Position numbers and translations under genes: made by a program. A stretch of 64,000 nt of DNA from Taxillus chinensis. Its lineage: Eukaryota; Streptophyta; Magnoliopsida; Santalales; Loranthaceae. Within the stretch, counting starts at the first letter, position 1; the number at the start of each line of letters is the position of its first letter. This document shows, in pieces, positions 32,510 through 44,921 of this stretch. The stretch is taken from the NCBI GenBank assembly GCA_023512835.1, contig CM042087.1, forward strand, positions 4,126,021 through 4,190,020, read 5' to 3'. Below the pieces are notes generated by a model. The model was given only the letters and a program-made list of their open reading frames with translations, was not told the origin of the DNA and ran no database searches.

Positions 32510-33665
32510 TGTTGGATCAAACCTATAATTTAGATGATGTTGTTAAAAACCCTATGTAACTTGATTTGAGATGTTTCATGTTTATTCTAAGCTTGCGGAA
32601 GATAAAATCCTAAACTGGACTTACACTCTGAGAGCAAAGCGAAGGACAGGATATATAATCCTGATTCGGATTATCATGAGTGTCGTCAAACACTTGGTAA
32701 ATAACCAAGTCTTCATCCGGAGTAAGGACCCTTCGTGCGGACTAATCACTTGACAAAACGACTAAGGAATCCGCATTTTTATTTTTAATTGGACTAAGTC
32801 AATTTATACGGAATGAGAATCCGAGTCTACAACTCGTACGGAGTAAGAGAGATTTATTACGGAGAAAGAAATTAAGTCTTTCACTCCAGCTGTCTAAGGA
32901 AAAGAAGATACGGACTAAGAAATCCAAGTCTTTCATTCGAGTAAGGATAACTAATACAGAGTAAGGAATCCGAACCATTACTCAAGCAGAGTAAGGATGC
33001 GCAGATACGGAGTAAGCCATCCGGACCCTTCACTCAAGCGGAGTAAGGAACTTATGCGGAGTAAGGAAGCGCTGATGCGAAATAAGGATTCCGCATATCT
33101 ACTTCGTGGGGAGTAAGGAAGCGCTGACACGGAGTAAGGATTTCAGGACTTCATTTACACAGAGTAAGCAACAGCTGACACGGAGTAAGGATCTGAGCTT
33201 CGTTGATACGGAGTAAGGAAATTTACATCGGACTAAGAAGACGCTACTTCAACTTATCTATACCGCATTTATGTTATCAGCTCGCTGTATCCTGATGTAA
33301 GACAAACTCATTGAAGACCTAAACTGTCTCATACGTGGAACACTCGAAGATGTAGATGCAGTACCAAATGCAATTGGAATCAAGCGAAGTAATTCAATAC
33401 ACTTATGCTTCTAATATTTCGAGCTCCACATCCGTAGTAGTTATAGCAGAAGCATTTTCCGAGAAGAACTTAATGTTTACACAGTGCTCGGAAAATACAG
33501 TTCCAAGATAGATTCCTAGGATGTCTCTCTCTATATAAAGTGTTGTATATCTCAAAAGGGTAAGCGTGCATACATTGTAAGAACTGATATGCGCGAGTAC
33601 ATGTGCAAAATAGAGATAATCTCGCCAGTGTGTGTGTGATTTGAAAAAGAGAGTACTGTTGTAAT
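32510..33665 (+). repeat. Sirevirus B 5' LTR, first segment
   Basis: It starts TGTTGGATCAAACC and carries the CGGAGTAAG array from about 32800 to 33240 and a TATA box (TATATAAAG at 33532-33540). It is cut at GTAAT (33661-33665), the target duplication of the Athila-like element. The remainder is at 52298-52481. Confidence 0.9.
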
Positions 33666-35124
33666 GGATATAGTGTTTTTGTTGCACTAATGCTATCAAA
33701 ATAATTTTTACAAACCTAACTAACCTATAGAAGGGTAAGTTAGGGTCGATCCCATAGAGACACGGTTAGAAATCTATAACTTAATTGTGCTCCTATTATC
33801 TAAGCAAATAATGGTAGAGAAATTAAATAAAGAAAGAAAAATAATAAATTAAAATAAATTAAAATAAATTAAAATAAATTAAAATAAATAAAATAAAACA
33901 ATCCTAGAGAAAAGGAAAAATAAGAAATAAAGGTCTAGGGGCTGAGGTTCACCACAATTTTCAATCCTTAATTGTATGGTTTAATTAATTATTCCTATTA
34001 ATTCTCTAACATGTGAAGGTGGCCGATTCTAATGTAACTGCCAATCGCTTTTGCGCAAATAGCAGCGTGCTTAACCCCAGCAGCGGCCTACTCTCGTGAC
34101 CCGCTGAAATAGGATCAAACCCATTGATAGGTGATCAACCATGATTCCTCCTACGATCACGGACTACTTTCGTGACACGCAAGTCCTAGGTCTCATTCTA
34201 TTGTTCCGATAATCGAGGTTCACCTTTCGGTCCTTCCCCCAATTATCTAAGACATATAAGACGCCCAAACACGGATTCAATTAATAGAATGAAATCGTTT
34301 ACGAAAAGATAAGAAATAATTAAATAAAAACTTATACAATCAAGAAATTGGGATTAGGCTACCCTAATCCCTAGGAAGAACAGATTATCACGTGAGAATT
34401 TGAATAAACATATCCATATATAAAATGATGAAATTGGGATTACAATGGGAGAAAAGAAGATGAACCAACCTGTCACGAAGGCATACAAACGTTCCTCTCC
34501 CAAAACCAAAGTGTTCTCTATCCAAGATCACATAAAATTCTCCAAAATCAAAAGAGAAATCTAAAATCAAAGCTAAGGTTCTTGAACCGCCAAGGACGGC
34601 TCCCCAATGGTTCAGAATCCCTAACTCTAACATAAACATAACCCTTATATACTCCCCCAATTATTACATTAAAATAATTAGAATATATATATAAAATAAA
34701 AAGAAAAAGGAGATATGTCGTCGACACAGGCCATGGCCACCAAAAACCGTGGCCATGGTAACAGTACGCTAGATATTTTTGAAGGACAACGGCCATTAAT
34801 TTTGCGGCCATAGCAAGAACTTCATCGTGAACAGTAAAAGATGCCTACCATGGTCAGGCACTGTCGCCATAGCCTGTGTAAAGTGCTTTTTAGCTATCTA
34901 ACATTATTTGATCCTAGTTTTGCCTTTTTTCAGTTTTGTTTGGGCCAAATTGCTCTAAGTACCTACAAAACACACCAAAATACACAAAACACACCAAAAC
35001 ACGACAAAAATACTAAAAACACATATTAATCAAATAAAACATAACGCAAACACAATAAACACTCTAAAATCCATTAAAATAAGGGATGAACACATATCGA
35101 AAATGCATATAAATGGGTTCATCA
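33666..35124 (-). repeat. Athila-like 3' LTR
   Basis: A 1459-base LTR, start TGATGAACCC at 35124 (minus), end CTATATCC at 33666. It contains an AATTAAAATA microsatellite (about 33846-33900), which is shorter in the other LTR. Paired with 50850-52297. Confidence 0.9.
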
Positions 35125-35142
35125 AAATCCCCCATACTTGCC
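35125..35142 (-). promoter_or_regulatory. Polypurine tract of the Athila-like element
   Basis: The minus strand reads GGCAAGTATGGGGGATTT directly before the LTR start TGATGAACCC. Confidence 0.88.
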
Positions 35143-35144
35143 TC

Positions 35145-35162
35145 TTGCTCGTCCCCGAGCAA
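35145..35162. repeat. Hairpin beside the polypurine tract
   Basis: TTGCTCG and CGAGCAA are exact complements around a TCCC loop, two bases from the polypurine tract. Its position suggests a role in RNA structure near the plus-strand primer, but that is inference. Confidence 0.75.
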
Positions 35163-36296
35163 GGACTAAATTAAACACACAATCACACAAAAATGGAAAA
35201 TAAGAAAATCAAAAACACAAATGAGAATATGGGTAATTCTAAATATGCAAGCACCATACACAAGAGAATGAAATGCTAGCAAGGAATGAGCAAAGGCAAC
35301 CCTAAGCTTCTACATGACCTTCCCCACACTTAGTCCAACAATTACATGTTTTCCTTACTAAGGGTCTAAGGAACAACCAAATTAATCAAATAATAGAGCA
35401 AATAACCATAAATTCTTATAGTCCTCTCAATAGAAGCCAAAAATACATCACTCAAGTGGTAGTCTCACATCACTCAACACTCAAAACCTCCATGGGTTTT
35501 CAGACCGTAAGAAAGTAAAAGCAAGTCCCTCATTGTGGTGACACAACAATTCTTACCACAAACCAAATGCCTTTGCCAACATGCCACCATGAGAGGTAAG
35601 CTACCAATTATGATGCTTTAAACTAACAACATAAGGCTCAATCTCATTTTTTTTTGTTGTTGAAATAAACATTCAAATAATTGCAACTCTTTTTCTTGTC
35701 AAACTAAGTGGCATAAATATATATTTTAATATTCAAAGACGGGGTTTACAAAATCAACATTCCTATGGGCCTAAATATCAAGATTATGCCACAAGGATTA
35801 CAAATAAAAGTACCCCATTTACATAAAATGCCACAACTAAGAAAAATAAAACATAAAATAGCCAAATATACATGGTTGGCCAAGTCACTTACAAATGGCA
35901 AACAAGAAAGCTCTTATTCTTTCTCTCCTTTTTTTTTTTGAATTTGAGCCACACCCTAAAAAGCACCAATCTAGGCAACTAACATCGAAGCAACATGTGA
36001 CTCTAGCCCAACATTCAAGCACTAACGCATCACCACAACATAACTATACAAGCACTTGCCCAAGATCATCAACCAGGAGGCTAATCACACTTAAAAGAAT
36101 AAAGGATGCATGGACTGTATCACTCTTAACACACAACTCCAAGAAAATATAAGGCATTCACCCTAGAATTGAAAAACTAAAGAAAGAACCCAAGTCCTAG
36201 CTCAAACACGCAATGATCTCATCTTAAGCACAAGGAAAATAATGCATAAGCCTAAAGGCATAATTACCCAAACCAAACCATACATAACACCTCAAG
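35163..36296 (-). other. Athila-like 3' untranslated internal region
   Basis: No reading frame of note. The minus strand has phrases such as GACTAAGTGTGGGGAAGG (about 35318-35335), usual after the coding part of Athila/Tat-type elements. It ends at the CATGG target site of Sirevirus C. Confidence 0.6.
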
Positions 36297-36301
36297 CATG
36301 G

Positions 36302-37512
36302 TGTTGGATCAAACCCAGAATTTGGATAATGCTGATAAAGCCTTATGTAATTTGATCTGAGATCTTTTGTGTTTATTTGATCATTGCAGAAGATATGTTA
36401 CTAATCCAGAGATGCACTCGTGTGAGCAAAGCTAAGGACAGGATACATAATCCTGATTCGGACAAGAGTGAGTATCGTCAAACACTTGGTAAATAACCAA
36501 GTAACAAATACATACGGAATAAGGAACATTCCTACGGACTAAGAACTTAAAGGATAAGTGCGGAGTAAGGAAACCAGATGCGGAGTAAGGAATCCGGATG
36601 TATCACTCGCCCGGAGTAAGGAACCTACATACGGAGTAAGGAAATTACATACGGAGTAAGGAACTTACATGCGGAGTAAGAAAGCGCTGACACGGAATAA
36701 GTTATCAGACTTTTCAAGACTCGCCCGGAGTAAGGAACTTACATGCGGAGTAAGGAACTTACATACGGAGTAAGGAACTTACATACGGAATAAGGAATTT
36801 ACATGCGGAGTAAGGAAAGCGACACGGACTAAGGATTCCAAGACTAAATAGATACGGAGTAAGCAACCACTGACACGGAGTAAGGTTCCGAGCTTCATTA
36901 GCTACGGAGTAAGGATAATTACACCGGACCAAGAAGACACTGCTCCAACTAAACCGCATTTAAAGTTATCAGCTCTTGGTGTCCCGATGTAAGACGAATG
37001 TATTGAGAACATGAAGAATCTTACACGTGGATCATCCGGATATGTGGACACAACCTTAATTGTATCTCGGAACTCACAAAGACACTTATACTCTTCAAAT
37101 CCAAGATCTTGAGCTCCACAATCCGCAGCAGTCAAGGCAGAGAGATTACCGAGGGATAGTTAGTGCGGAACGCATTCCGGAACTACAAGTTCCAAGGTTG
37201 TCTCTTAGGAATATTTTGTATAAATATTCATACTTATACTTTATGTAAAGTGTGTGAGGAGCTTTATCAGTAGAGATAGAACTTGGCTAGGGTGTAAGTT
37301 CATTTTGTAAACAGAGTGTAAGAGAGTTTTGCTTCTATTTTGTTGTATTCATCTTGTGATAATAAAACAAAATACTTCCACTATCTGGTTATCTTCCGCA
37401 GTGATTCTATCACTTAAACTAGATAAGTGTTTGTGTCTTGAGAGAAAAGAAAGAGTTCGAATAAGAGCCTATTCACCCCCCCCCCCGCCCTTTAGGCTCC
37501 AAGGGACCATCA
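36302..37512 (+). repeat. Sirevirus C 5' LTR
   Basis: 1211 bases, TGTTGG to CCATCA. U3 (about 36515-36915) has 13 exact CGGAGTAAG motifs and five one-base variants by eye. The TATA box is at 37219-37226, and an 11-C run interrupted by one G lies near the end. Confidence 0.94.
37219..37226 (+). promoter_or_regulatory. TATA box of Sirevirus C 5' LTR
   Basis: TATAAATA, about 290 bases before the LTR end. The same element is at 48710-48717 in the 3' LTR. Confidence 0.65.
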
Positions 37513-37514
37513 AG

Positions 37515-37526
37515 TGGTATCAGAGC
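37515..37526 (+). promoter_or_regulatory. Primer binding site of Sirevirus C
   Basis: TGGTATCAGAGC, two bases after the LTR end, tRNA-iMet type. Confidence 0.94.
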
Positions 37527-37574
37527 GCGTTCTACTTTGTTCTAAGTAGAGATCCCACTCTTTCAATCTCAGAA

Positions 37575-39900
37575 ATGGCCGAAGAAAGCAGTATGCTATT
37601 CAATACTCGCCTTAACTCCGGAGGTGCACAAGAGCCCGTCCCGAATCGAAGCAGCAGTGAAAATGTCGACCCACCTTAACTGCTGCCGCGCCGCTTCTCA
37701 ACCACGGAGTTCTGGTTTTACTTTAATGAAACCGCCCAAATTCACACCTGAGCTTTTCTCCCGGTGGAAAGCTCGCATGAAGATGTTTATGGTATGCCAT
37801 GATCATCTTATGTGGCCATGTCTTCATCAGGAGATTCCAATTCCGATGACTATCGGAGAACATGGAGTTAGGAGGCCAAAGACAGATCTTGAACTTACCA
37901 ACGATGAAAGAGCCTGGGCAGGCGCTAGTGAAAAGGCTCTGGCTTATGTTACATCGTCTTTGGATTCCGAGGCTTTCACGGGACGTCCAGGGCTGCACAA
38001 CAAACAAAAGCGTTTGGGACAAACTAACAATCCTCTATGAGGGGAGTCGGTCCCCAGGATACAGAATGTGATCTGCACTCTCGTACGTAACTTTGAGAGT
38101 TTTAATCATAAACCTGGGCGAATCACTTGAAAGCATCTATCGGAGATTCGGCAAGCTCATTCTTGAATCGAAGACCGTCAATGAGCACTATTCTCAATCA
38201 CAGATCAATGACAAGTTCTTTCGCTCCTTGCCGGATCGCTACTACTCCAAACAACTCCAGATGCAATCGACAAAAAGCGCAAGATGTTCCCCTTGAAGAA
38301 CCGTATGGAGAGCTGCGGACTCACGAAGTCGGGTTTAAGTACTCGACGAGAGATGAGAAAATAGCTCGGAAAGAAAAGGGGGTAGCTCTCAAAGCTACAG
38401 AATGTCTAAACATACCTGAGGAATGATGATACGGACGTATCCGACAATTCCGATTCTCGACGAGGAGGAGGAGATAGCCCTTCTTGTCAAATCTTTTGAG
38501 CGATTCCTACGGAAAAGCAGAAAAGGGATCGGAAGATGCTCATCATCATCGTTCCAAAGGAAGGAGCGACCGGAGTCCAGTTCCCAGGAATGTTTCAACT
38601 GTGGGAAAACCGGTCACCTGGGCCAAGGAATGCGGGTCCAAAACAAAAGTGGCCGAGAAAAGTGACAAGGTAATCGCTCGCCGCTCCACCTCGATAATAA
38701 AGCAAGAGCAAGAGGAAGGCGCTCGTGACAAAATACATGAGTGGCTCGGAAGAAGAGGAGGAATCCTCGGATGATGAGCCGACCACTAAGCCGAACGTCC
38801 GCCTCATGGCAAATAGCGAGGTACCTTCTATCTCGAGCTCCCTGAGTAAATTAGAATCTCTTACTACCGCATGTGATCATGAAAATAATGAGAGACTAAT
38901 AATTACTCAAATGTACAAAGATATGGAAAGTCGAATAAACGTCTTGAATTTACTATTAATAGACTCGAAAAGGATGTCACCGACTTCGGAGGAAAAGAAG
39001 CTTGGTATCATGATCTAAGAGCTGAAAATCATTTGTTAAATATCAATCTCTCAGGCCTAAAAGTTATAGTAAAAAGACTCGAAAATGAACTGGAACAGAA
39101 AAGGAAATAAATCGTAAGTGGCTAAAATCCGGGGAAATAGCCTCTACCTTTAGGATCGATCCTGACGACATCCGAGTCAAACCTGGCCTAGGTTCCGAAC
39201 CATCAACTTCCATAGCTCAAGCTACCGAGTGTCCTCCGGATTTCACTCCTAAACTAACCAACTTATATCCTGTTAGTACATCTAAACCGTTGGATGGTTT
39301 CATTTCAGGTGGCACCATAGTTTATGATCGTGGAGCCGAGGTCACATCGCGCTTCCCGAACCAGTAGCACCCGTAACTAAAGATAGAGGGGAAGGCTGCA
39401 GTTAAAGCCAAAACCGTAGCACCCAAAAAGAAAGACAAGGCTAAGGCCGACGCAGTTAGGGCCAAGAGCGCGTCACCCAAACGTAATGGATTAGGCCACA
39501 GGGAACAGAGTGAAAAATCGAAAAACTAAGAGACCTGTATCCCCTGTTTGTACTTCACATTATAGGTGTCTGTTCCATCCGTAGGGAAATGGGTCATTAT
39601 CACTATGAATGTTGGAGTCTATCTCGATAGCTGGCTTTGTAATCAATTTCAATCCAATAAAGATCAGTTTTATAAAAGGGGTTCTTCGAGCAAAACAAAA
39701 TCTAAATCTAAAAGGAGTGTCTCTCCCAAGAAAACCCAAATAAGAGAAGCAACTGAAACTAACAAGTTAATATCAACTTGGAAAGCTAAGAGTCCTAACA
39801 AATTCAAATCCGTAAATGTTGACAGCATGCTGCTCTCTCTAACCGCCCAAAACAAGTTTGGGCACCAAAAGTGTAAACTGTTGTCTTTCAGGAGCATCTC
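37575..39900 (+). pseudogene. Sirevirus C Gag, multiple frameshifts
   Basis: It starts at the ATG at 37575 (MAEESSMLFNTRLNSGG). The core continues in another frame after an indel near 37675 (KPPKFTPELFSRWKARMKMFM, EHGVRRPKTDLELTNDERAW). Further fragments are IYRRFGKLILESKTVNEHYSQ (38093-38296), the first zinc knuckle region (CFNCGKTGH, 38423-38665), the acidic GSEEEEESSDDE (38725-39018), and the basic tail after the second knuckle (39566-39925). Each piece is in a different frame from the next. The order matches the other Sirevirus Gags here, so the gene is complete in extent but not translatable. Confidence 0.88.
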
Positions 39901-41240
39901 TGGAATGCATTGCCGGATCACTTGAAGTTAAAGATCAATCAAAGCAAGTGGATCCTTGATAGTGGATGCTCCAGGACATATGACGGGTGATCGGACTCGC
40001 TTGTAGAACTTAATGATAAACAAAGTCCATCCGTTTCATATGGCGACAACAACAAAAGGTAAGACGTCGGGTATGGCACTTTAACTAACGGCCGTGTATC
40101 AATCACTAAAGTTGCACTAGTCGAAGGTTTAAAGCATAACTTGCTAAGTGTCGATAAGCTATGTGACAAAGGATTTATTGTTTCCTTTTTGTCCAACACT
40201 TGTACAGAAGAGAAAACTTATCCGAAGATGTTAAATTATCCGGATCAAGAGATGGGGACATATACTCAGGTGGTCTTAAGAAATAATTCTTCGACCTGTA
40301 TGCTTCCTCACGAAAGCAACAGATGAAGATAGTTGGTTATGGCACAAGCGATGCGCACATTTAAACTTTAAGACTTTGTCTAAATTAGCGTCACTTGATC
40401 TTGTCACCTGGTCTACCCAAACTCAAGTTCTCCCAGAGACACTCTCTGTCGAGAATGCCAACTTGGTAAAACAGACCAAACACGGCTTTAAGAGCAAATC
40501 GGTTAACTCAATAATTGCTCCTCTACAACTTCTTCATATGGATCTATGTGGTCCTATATCTGTTTCATCACTAGTCAGTGCGAGATATACCCTTGTGGTT
40601 ATCGATGATTTCACCAGATACACATGGGTGATGTTCCTGAAATCAAAGGATCAAACTTTTGAACATCTTGTAGATCTCTTAAACTGGATAAGCAACTCAC
40701 AAGGATCGAGCATTAAATGCATCAGGAGTGATCATGGTACGGAATTTGATTTTTCGAAATGAGATCATATTTTTTCGAACAGGGCATACAACATGACTTC
40801 TCTCGCTCCCGGAACCCCACAACAAAATGGGGTAGCCGAGCGCAAGAATCGAACTTTAGTTGAAGCTGGCAGATCCATGTTAGCAGGGGCAACGCTTCCT
40901 CTCGCCTATGGGCTGAAGCCGTGTCCACCGCCCGCTATGTTCGAAAAGAACTCTAATAAATAAATCTACCATGAAAACACCCTATGAGATGTGGAGAGGA
41001 CGAAAACCTTCAATTTCACATTTCGGAGCTTTTGGGTGTACTTGCTATATACCGATAAATGGCAAAGAGACCCGGAATAAATTTGAACCAAAATCGATGA
41101 TGGGATTTTTGTCGGGTACTCACTTCATAGCAAGGCTTATCGGGTCTTCAATAGAAAACTTTTTAAAGTTGAAGAATCTATCCATGTAACCTTTGATGAA
41201 TCTAATCTCGTTTGGTCAAAAGTCGGTTCTTCAAATTCCA
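39901..41240 (+). pseudogene. Sirevirus C protease and integrase
   Basis: Protease is seen as KWILDSGCS near 39948 and as MLSVDKLCDKGFIVSFLSNTC at 40141-40326, with a frame break between. Integrase follows (40376-40762): MDLCGPISVSSLVSARYTLVVIDDF and IRSDHGTEFDFSK carry the first two catalytic Asp residues. After a further shift near 40760, the region around NGVAERKNRTLVEAG supplies the Glu. MKTPYEMWRGRKPSISHFGAFGC (40971-41189) is the C-terminal part. At least four frame changes are needed to read it. Confidence 0.88.
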
Positions 41241-41242
41241 AT

Positions 41243-43253
41243 ATGCAGGTCATGGACAGCAACGTCGATTACTCGAAGTTTATGAATATTCCTGTTACAT
41301 ATCCTGACCAACCACGTGGCATCAGCGAAACACAACGAAATTTTATGGATGATGCTACGGATGACTCTAACTCAGGACTACCATTTAGCTCCGGACATAC
41401 TCCAACGGATACACAAAATTCCGGAGCACCTTCAAGTCCATCCGGACTAGTTAACACTGGAAGAAACAGTATTGAAGAACCAACTAGTTCATCCGTACCT
41501 CTCAACACGGAAACATCTACTCCGGACGAAGCTCAACCAGTCGATACAATTGAACCACCCAATCTGGAAGAGCTTCAAATTGTTCAAGATCAACCAACAC
41601 ATGCACAGAATTATAGATGGACCCGAAACCATCCCTCAGATCAAGTGATTGGTGATCCTACTGTTGGTGTAAGAACAAGAGCAGCCACCTCCAACATGAG
41701 TCTTTACTCGTGCTTTCTATCTCAAATAGAACCAAAGGTAGTAGATGAAGCTCTTCAAGATTCGAATTGGATAGAAGCCATGCAAGAAGAGCTGAATCAA
41801 TTTAAGAGAAATAATGTGTGGACCTTAGTACCAAGGCCTAAGTCTCAGCAAGTCATTGGCGTTAAATGGGTGTTCGGAACAAGCTTGATACGGATGGAAT
41901 AGTTATCCGGAACAAAGCCAGACTGGTAGCCAAAGGATATCGTCAAGAAGAAGGAATAAATTATGATGAAACCTTTGCTCCGGTCGCAAGACTTGAGGCA
42001 ATCCGTATGTTTCTAGCGTATGCTTCATATGAAAACTTCATAGTTTATCAAATGGACGTCAAGAGCGCATTCCTGAATGGAGACCTTCAAGAGGAGGTGT
42101 ATGTTGAACAACCTCCCGGCTTCATTGAACCTAAGGCAGGACATCTTGTCTACAAACTTCAGAAAGCTCTATATGGTTTGAAGCAAGCTCCAAGAGCCTG
42201 GTACGACACACTCGTCGAATTCCTACTTGCTCATAACTTCCAAAAAGGGAAGATAGACACCACCCTCTTTCTACGAAAAGAGAAAGGACACACTCTGATC
42301 GTACAAATATACGTGGATGATATCATTTTCGGATCAACGAATCCGAAGCTTTGTGAAGAGTTTGCTAAGTTGATGACAGGCAAGTTTGAAATGAGCATGA
42401 TGGGAGAACTGTCCTACTTCCTTGGAATTGAAGTCAAACAATTAAAGGAAGGAATCTTCATTAATCAGGCTAAGTACACTCGCGATCTTATTAAGAAGTT
42501 TGGTATGGAAGGCTCATCTCCCGTCAAAACTCCCATGCCTGTCAGTGCCAAGTTAGATCCGGATGTGGACGGCATATCAGTAAATGTGACTGACTACAGA
42601 GGGATGATCGGATCCTTGCTGTATCTTACAGCAAGTCGCCCAGACATTATGTTTGCAACTTGCATTTGTGCACGATACCAGGCGAATCCCAAGGAGTCAC
42701 ATATGCTTCATGTAAAACGGATATTAAGGTATCTCAAAGGGACGATGAATTTGGGACTCGGTACCCAAAGGAGTCCAACTTCACCTTATCCGGGTACTCG
42801 ATGCCGACCATTGTGGATGTCGCATCGACAGGAAAAGCACAAGCGGTACGTGTCGGTTTCTTGGAAATAGATTGATCTCATGGTTCAGGAAGAAGCAGAG
42901 TCCGTATCAACCTCTCGCTGAGGCGGAATATATAGCTGCCGGAAGTTCGTTGCGCACGCCTACTTTGGATGCAAAGTCAACTTACCGACTACGGATTCGA
43001 CATGTCCTCTATTCCACTTTACCGTGACAACACTAGTGCAATTGCCATCAGCAACAATCCTGTCATGCATCCTAAGACGAAGCACATTGAGGTCAGGTAT
43101 CACTTCATACGCGATCATGTTCTCAAAAAGCATATTTCACTGGAACATGTTGCCACTGAAGATCAATTAGCAGACATACTTACAAAGCCCCTACCTGATG
43201 CAAGGTTTTCTGAACTACTCTTCCGATTAGGTATGCTCGACTTCTCTGCATAG
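41243..43253 (+). pseudogene. Sirevirus C linker, reverse transcriptase and RNase H
   Basis: The linker frame (41243-41902) is Ser/Pro-rich and ends in RT start motifs ([26 protein letters not shown]). A one-base loss near 41875 moves RT into 41866-42870, which has [33 protein letters not shown] and the catalytic [11 protein letters not shown] second shift near 42760 breaks into RNase H, which resumes at 42969-43253 (LYRDNTSAIAISNNPVMHPK, HIEVRYHFIRDHVLKKH) and ends GMLDFSA. The region 42780-42968, with the first RNase H acidic residues, is also shifted. Confidence 0.92.
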
Positions 43254-44921
43254 TTTCTCATTTGAATTACCCAACAAGATATTTACTCACAAACCATGCA
43301 TTGTACGTCATCGAAAGTAGTAGAAACTCACTGATCGTCTTGCTGATCATACTTATCGTTTAACGGTTTCATGTTTCTGGTATTAATTTCAACCTCATAT
43401 TGGAAGGATGCTTGCGTTTCCCGATCAAGTCGTTTAAAGCTAACATAATTACGGTGTATATGATTTACCTCTTTCGGGTTCATGATCTTCACTTCCGTTA
43501 ATCACCACATGACAAAAGCATGTTCATTTAGATTACTCTATTAACATGCATAGTTGAAGAAGTGAAATGGGTTAGCTTGGAATGCCTGGTGGATGAATAC
43601 TCAAACGTTGATCTGATCCATCAAGTATAGTTTTCTAATAAGATAGACAGTCTTAAACTACAAATCGGAACGGTCAATCGAGAGGATTGCACAATCTACG
43701 GGGGAGAAAATGCTTTATATATTATTCAGAATACCCCCCGTATATGTCTCATGACCTTTTCCCGATTGTCTCTCCGAGGGGGAGCCTTTCATTGAGAGGA
43801 TTAAATGATCTACGGGGGAGCAGCAATGAACTCCTAATATGTCTCGGATTCTCCCTCCTCTAAACTTTTACTTTCGGATCTGATGGACATGCTTGTTTTA
43901 AATCGGAAAAGTGGCATGTTTGGATGTATTTTCTTCTTCAACCATGCATTTTAATCGACTAATCATCTCGCTTTCTTTTGATATGTGTTCGCTTTATCAT
44001 TGCTCACTTATGAATCCTAATGAAGCCAAATCATATGCTCTGTAATTAATCTTAGCTACGCTGTTCAGCAAGACGGTTTCGCTATGTTGACCTATATGAA
44101 CCTGTGTATTGCTATCTGACATATGCCCTGATTCAGTAATATTGATCACTTTCACGTTGCAGACGTCTACTATATTCTTAGCCATGCATGAGTTCTGTTT
44201 CTCATTAGTTTGGATTATGTTGTTTTTCACTGATTATCTTCTCTACTCCGTACTAATCCTTGCCTGTTAAGCTTTTGTATTTTCAGTATATCTTTATTTA
44301 GCTACAGGTTCAGATTTTCTTTGCAACCGTATTGATAAATCCAGTCCATAGTCTCGGATTTGAAGTGTTGTGGTACTTCTCTTCTCTTCGACTTATTGAT
44401 CGCAAAGGAATCTACTCTACTTTCTCACTAAACTCGTTTACGACTGGACAAGGTCCATTATTCATCCGGATACTCTTTCACGAATATTATTAACTCCGGA
44501 TGAGTGTCGGCTCTTTCCTCCGGACTCCTGACTTTGTTCAATTGTGACAATCCACGTATACTCATATGTCGCATGCTTTTGAGGAGGAATAATGATGATT
44601 CATTAAATGCATATCTCGGGCCGCACACACACCTCTCTGGATGGCACCCAGTTGTAATCTCTACTTGGTCATGCAGTCTCCACGACATCGTTTTATTCGG
44701 AGACGCCTCGATATCCGGACAAATGACATCAGCATGTCGCGCGGGTCCCTACCTCACTCACACATTCCTAGACCCGACGACATTTGCGGACTCGGTCTTA
44801 TATGTTCTCGATCATTCCGCGAAGCACGAGTATTGCTCATTTCAAATCCCTAACCCTCTCGTTGCTCCTTCTACCTGTCAAGACCTCACCTTTCCTCTTT
44901 TCCTTCCCATCAAATCTGCAA
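43254..44921 (+). other. Pol-env spacer of Sirevirus C with internal polypurine tracts
   Basis: 1.67 kb without a gene, collinear with 15274-16974 of Sirevirus A. Purine tracts lie at 43697-43711, 43775-43785 and 43810-43820. The first and third are each preceded by GAGAGGATT and ATCTACGGGGGAG-type sequence, a repeated module of about 115 bases period. Confidence 0.72.

Noticed and set aside
36515..36915. CGGAGTAAG arrays considered as a CRISPR array
   Set aside because: The repeat core is only about 9-10 bases, spacing is irregular, spacers resemble each other, and all copies lie in LTR U3 regions of plant elements.
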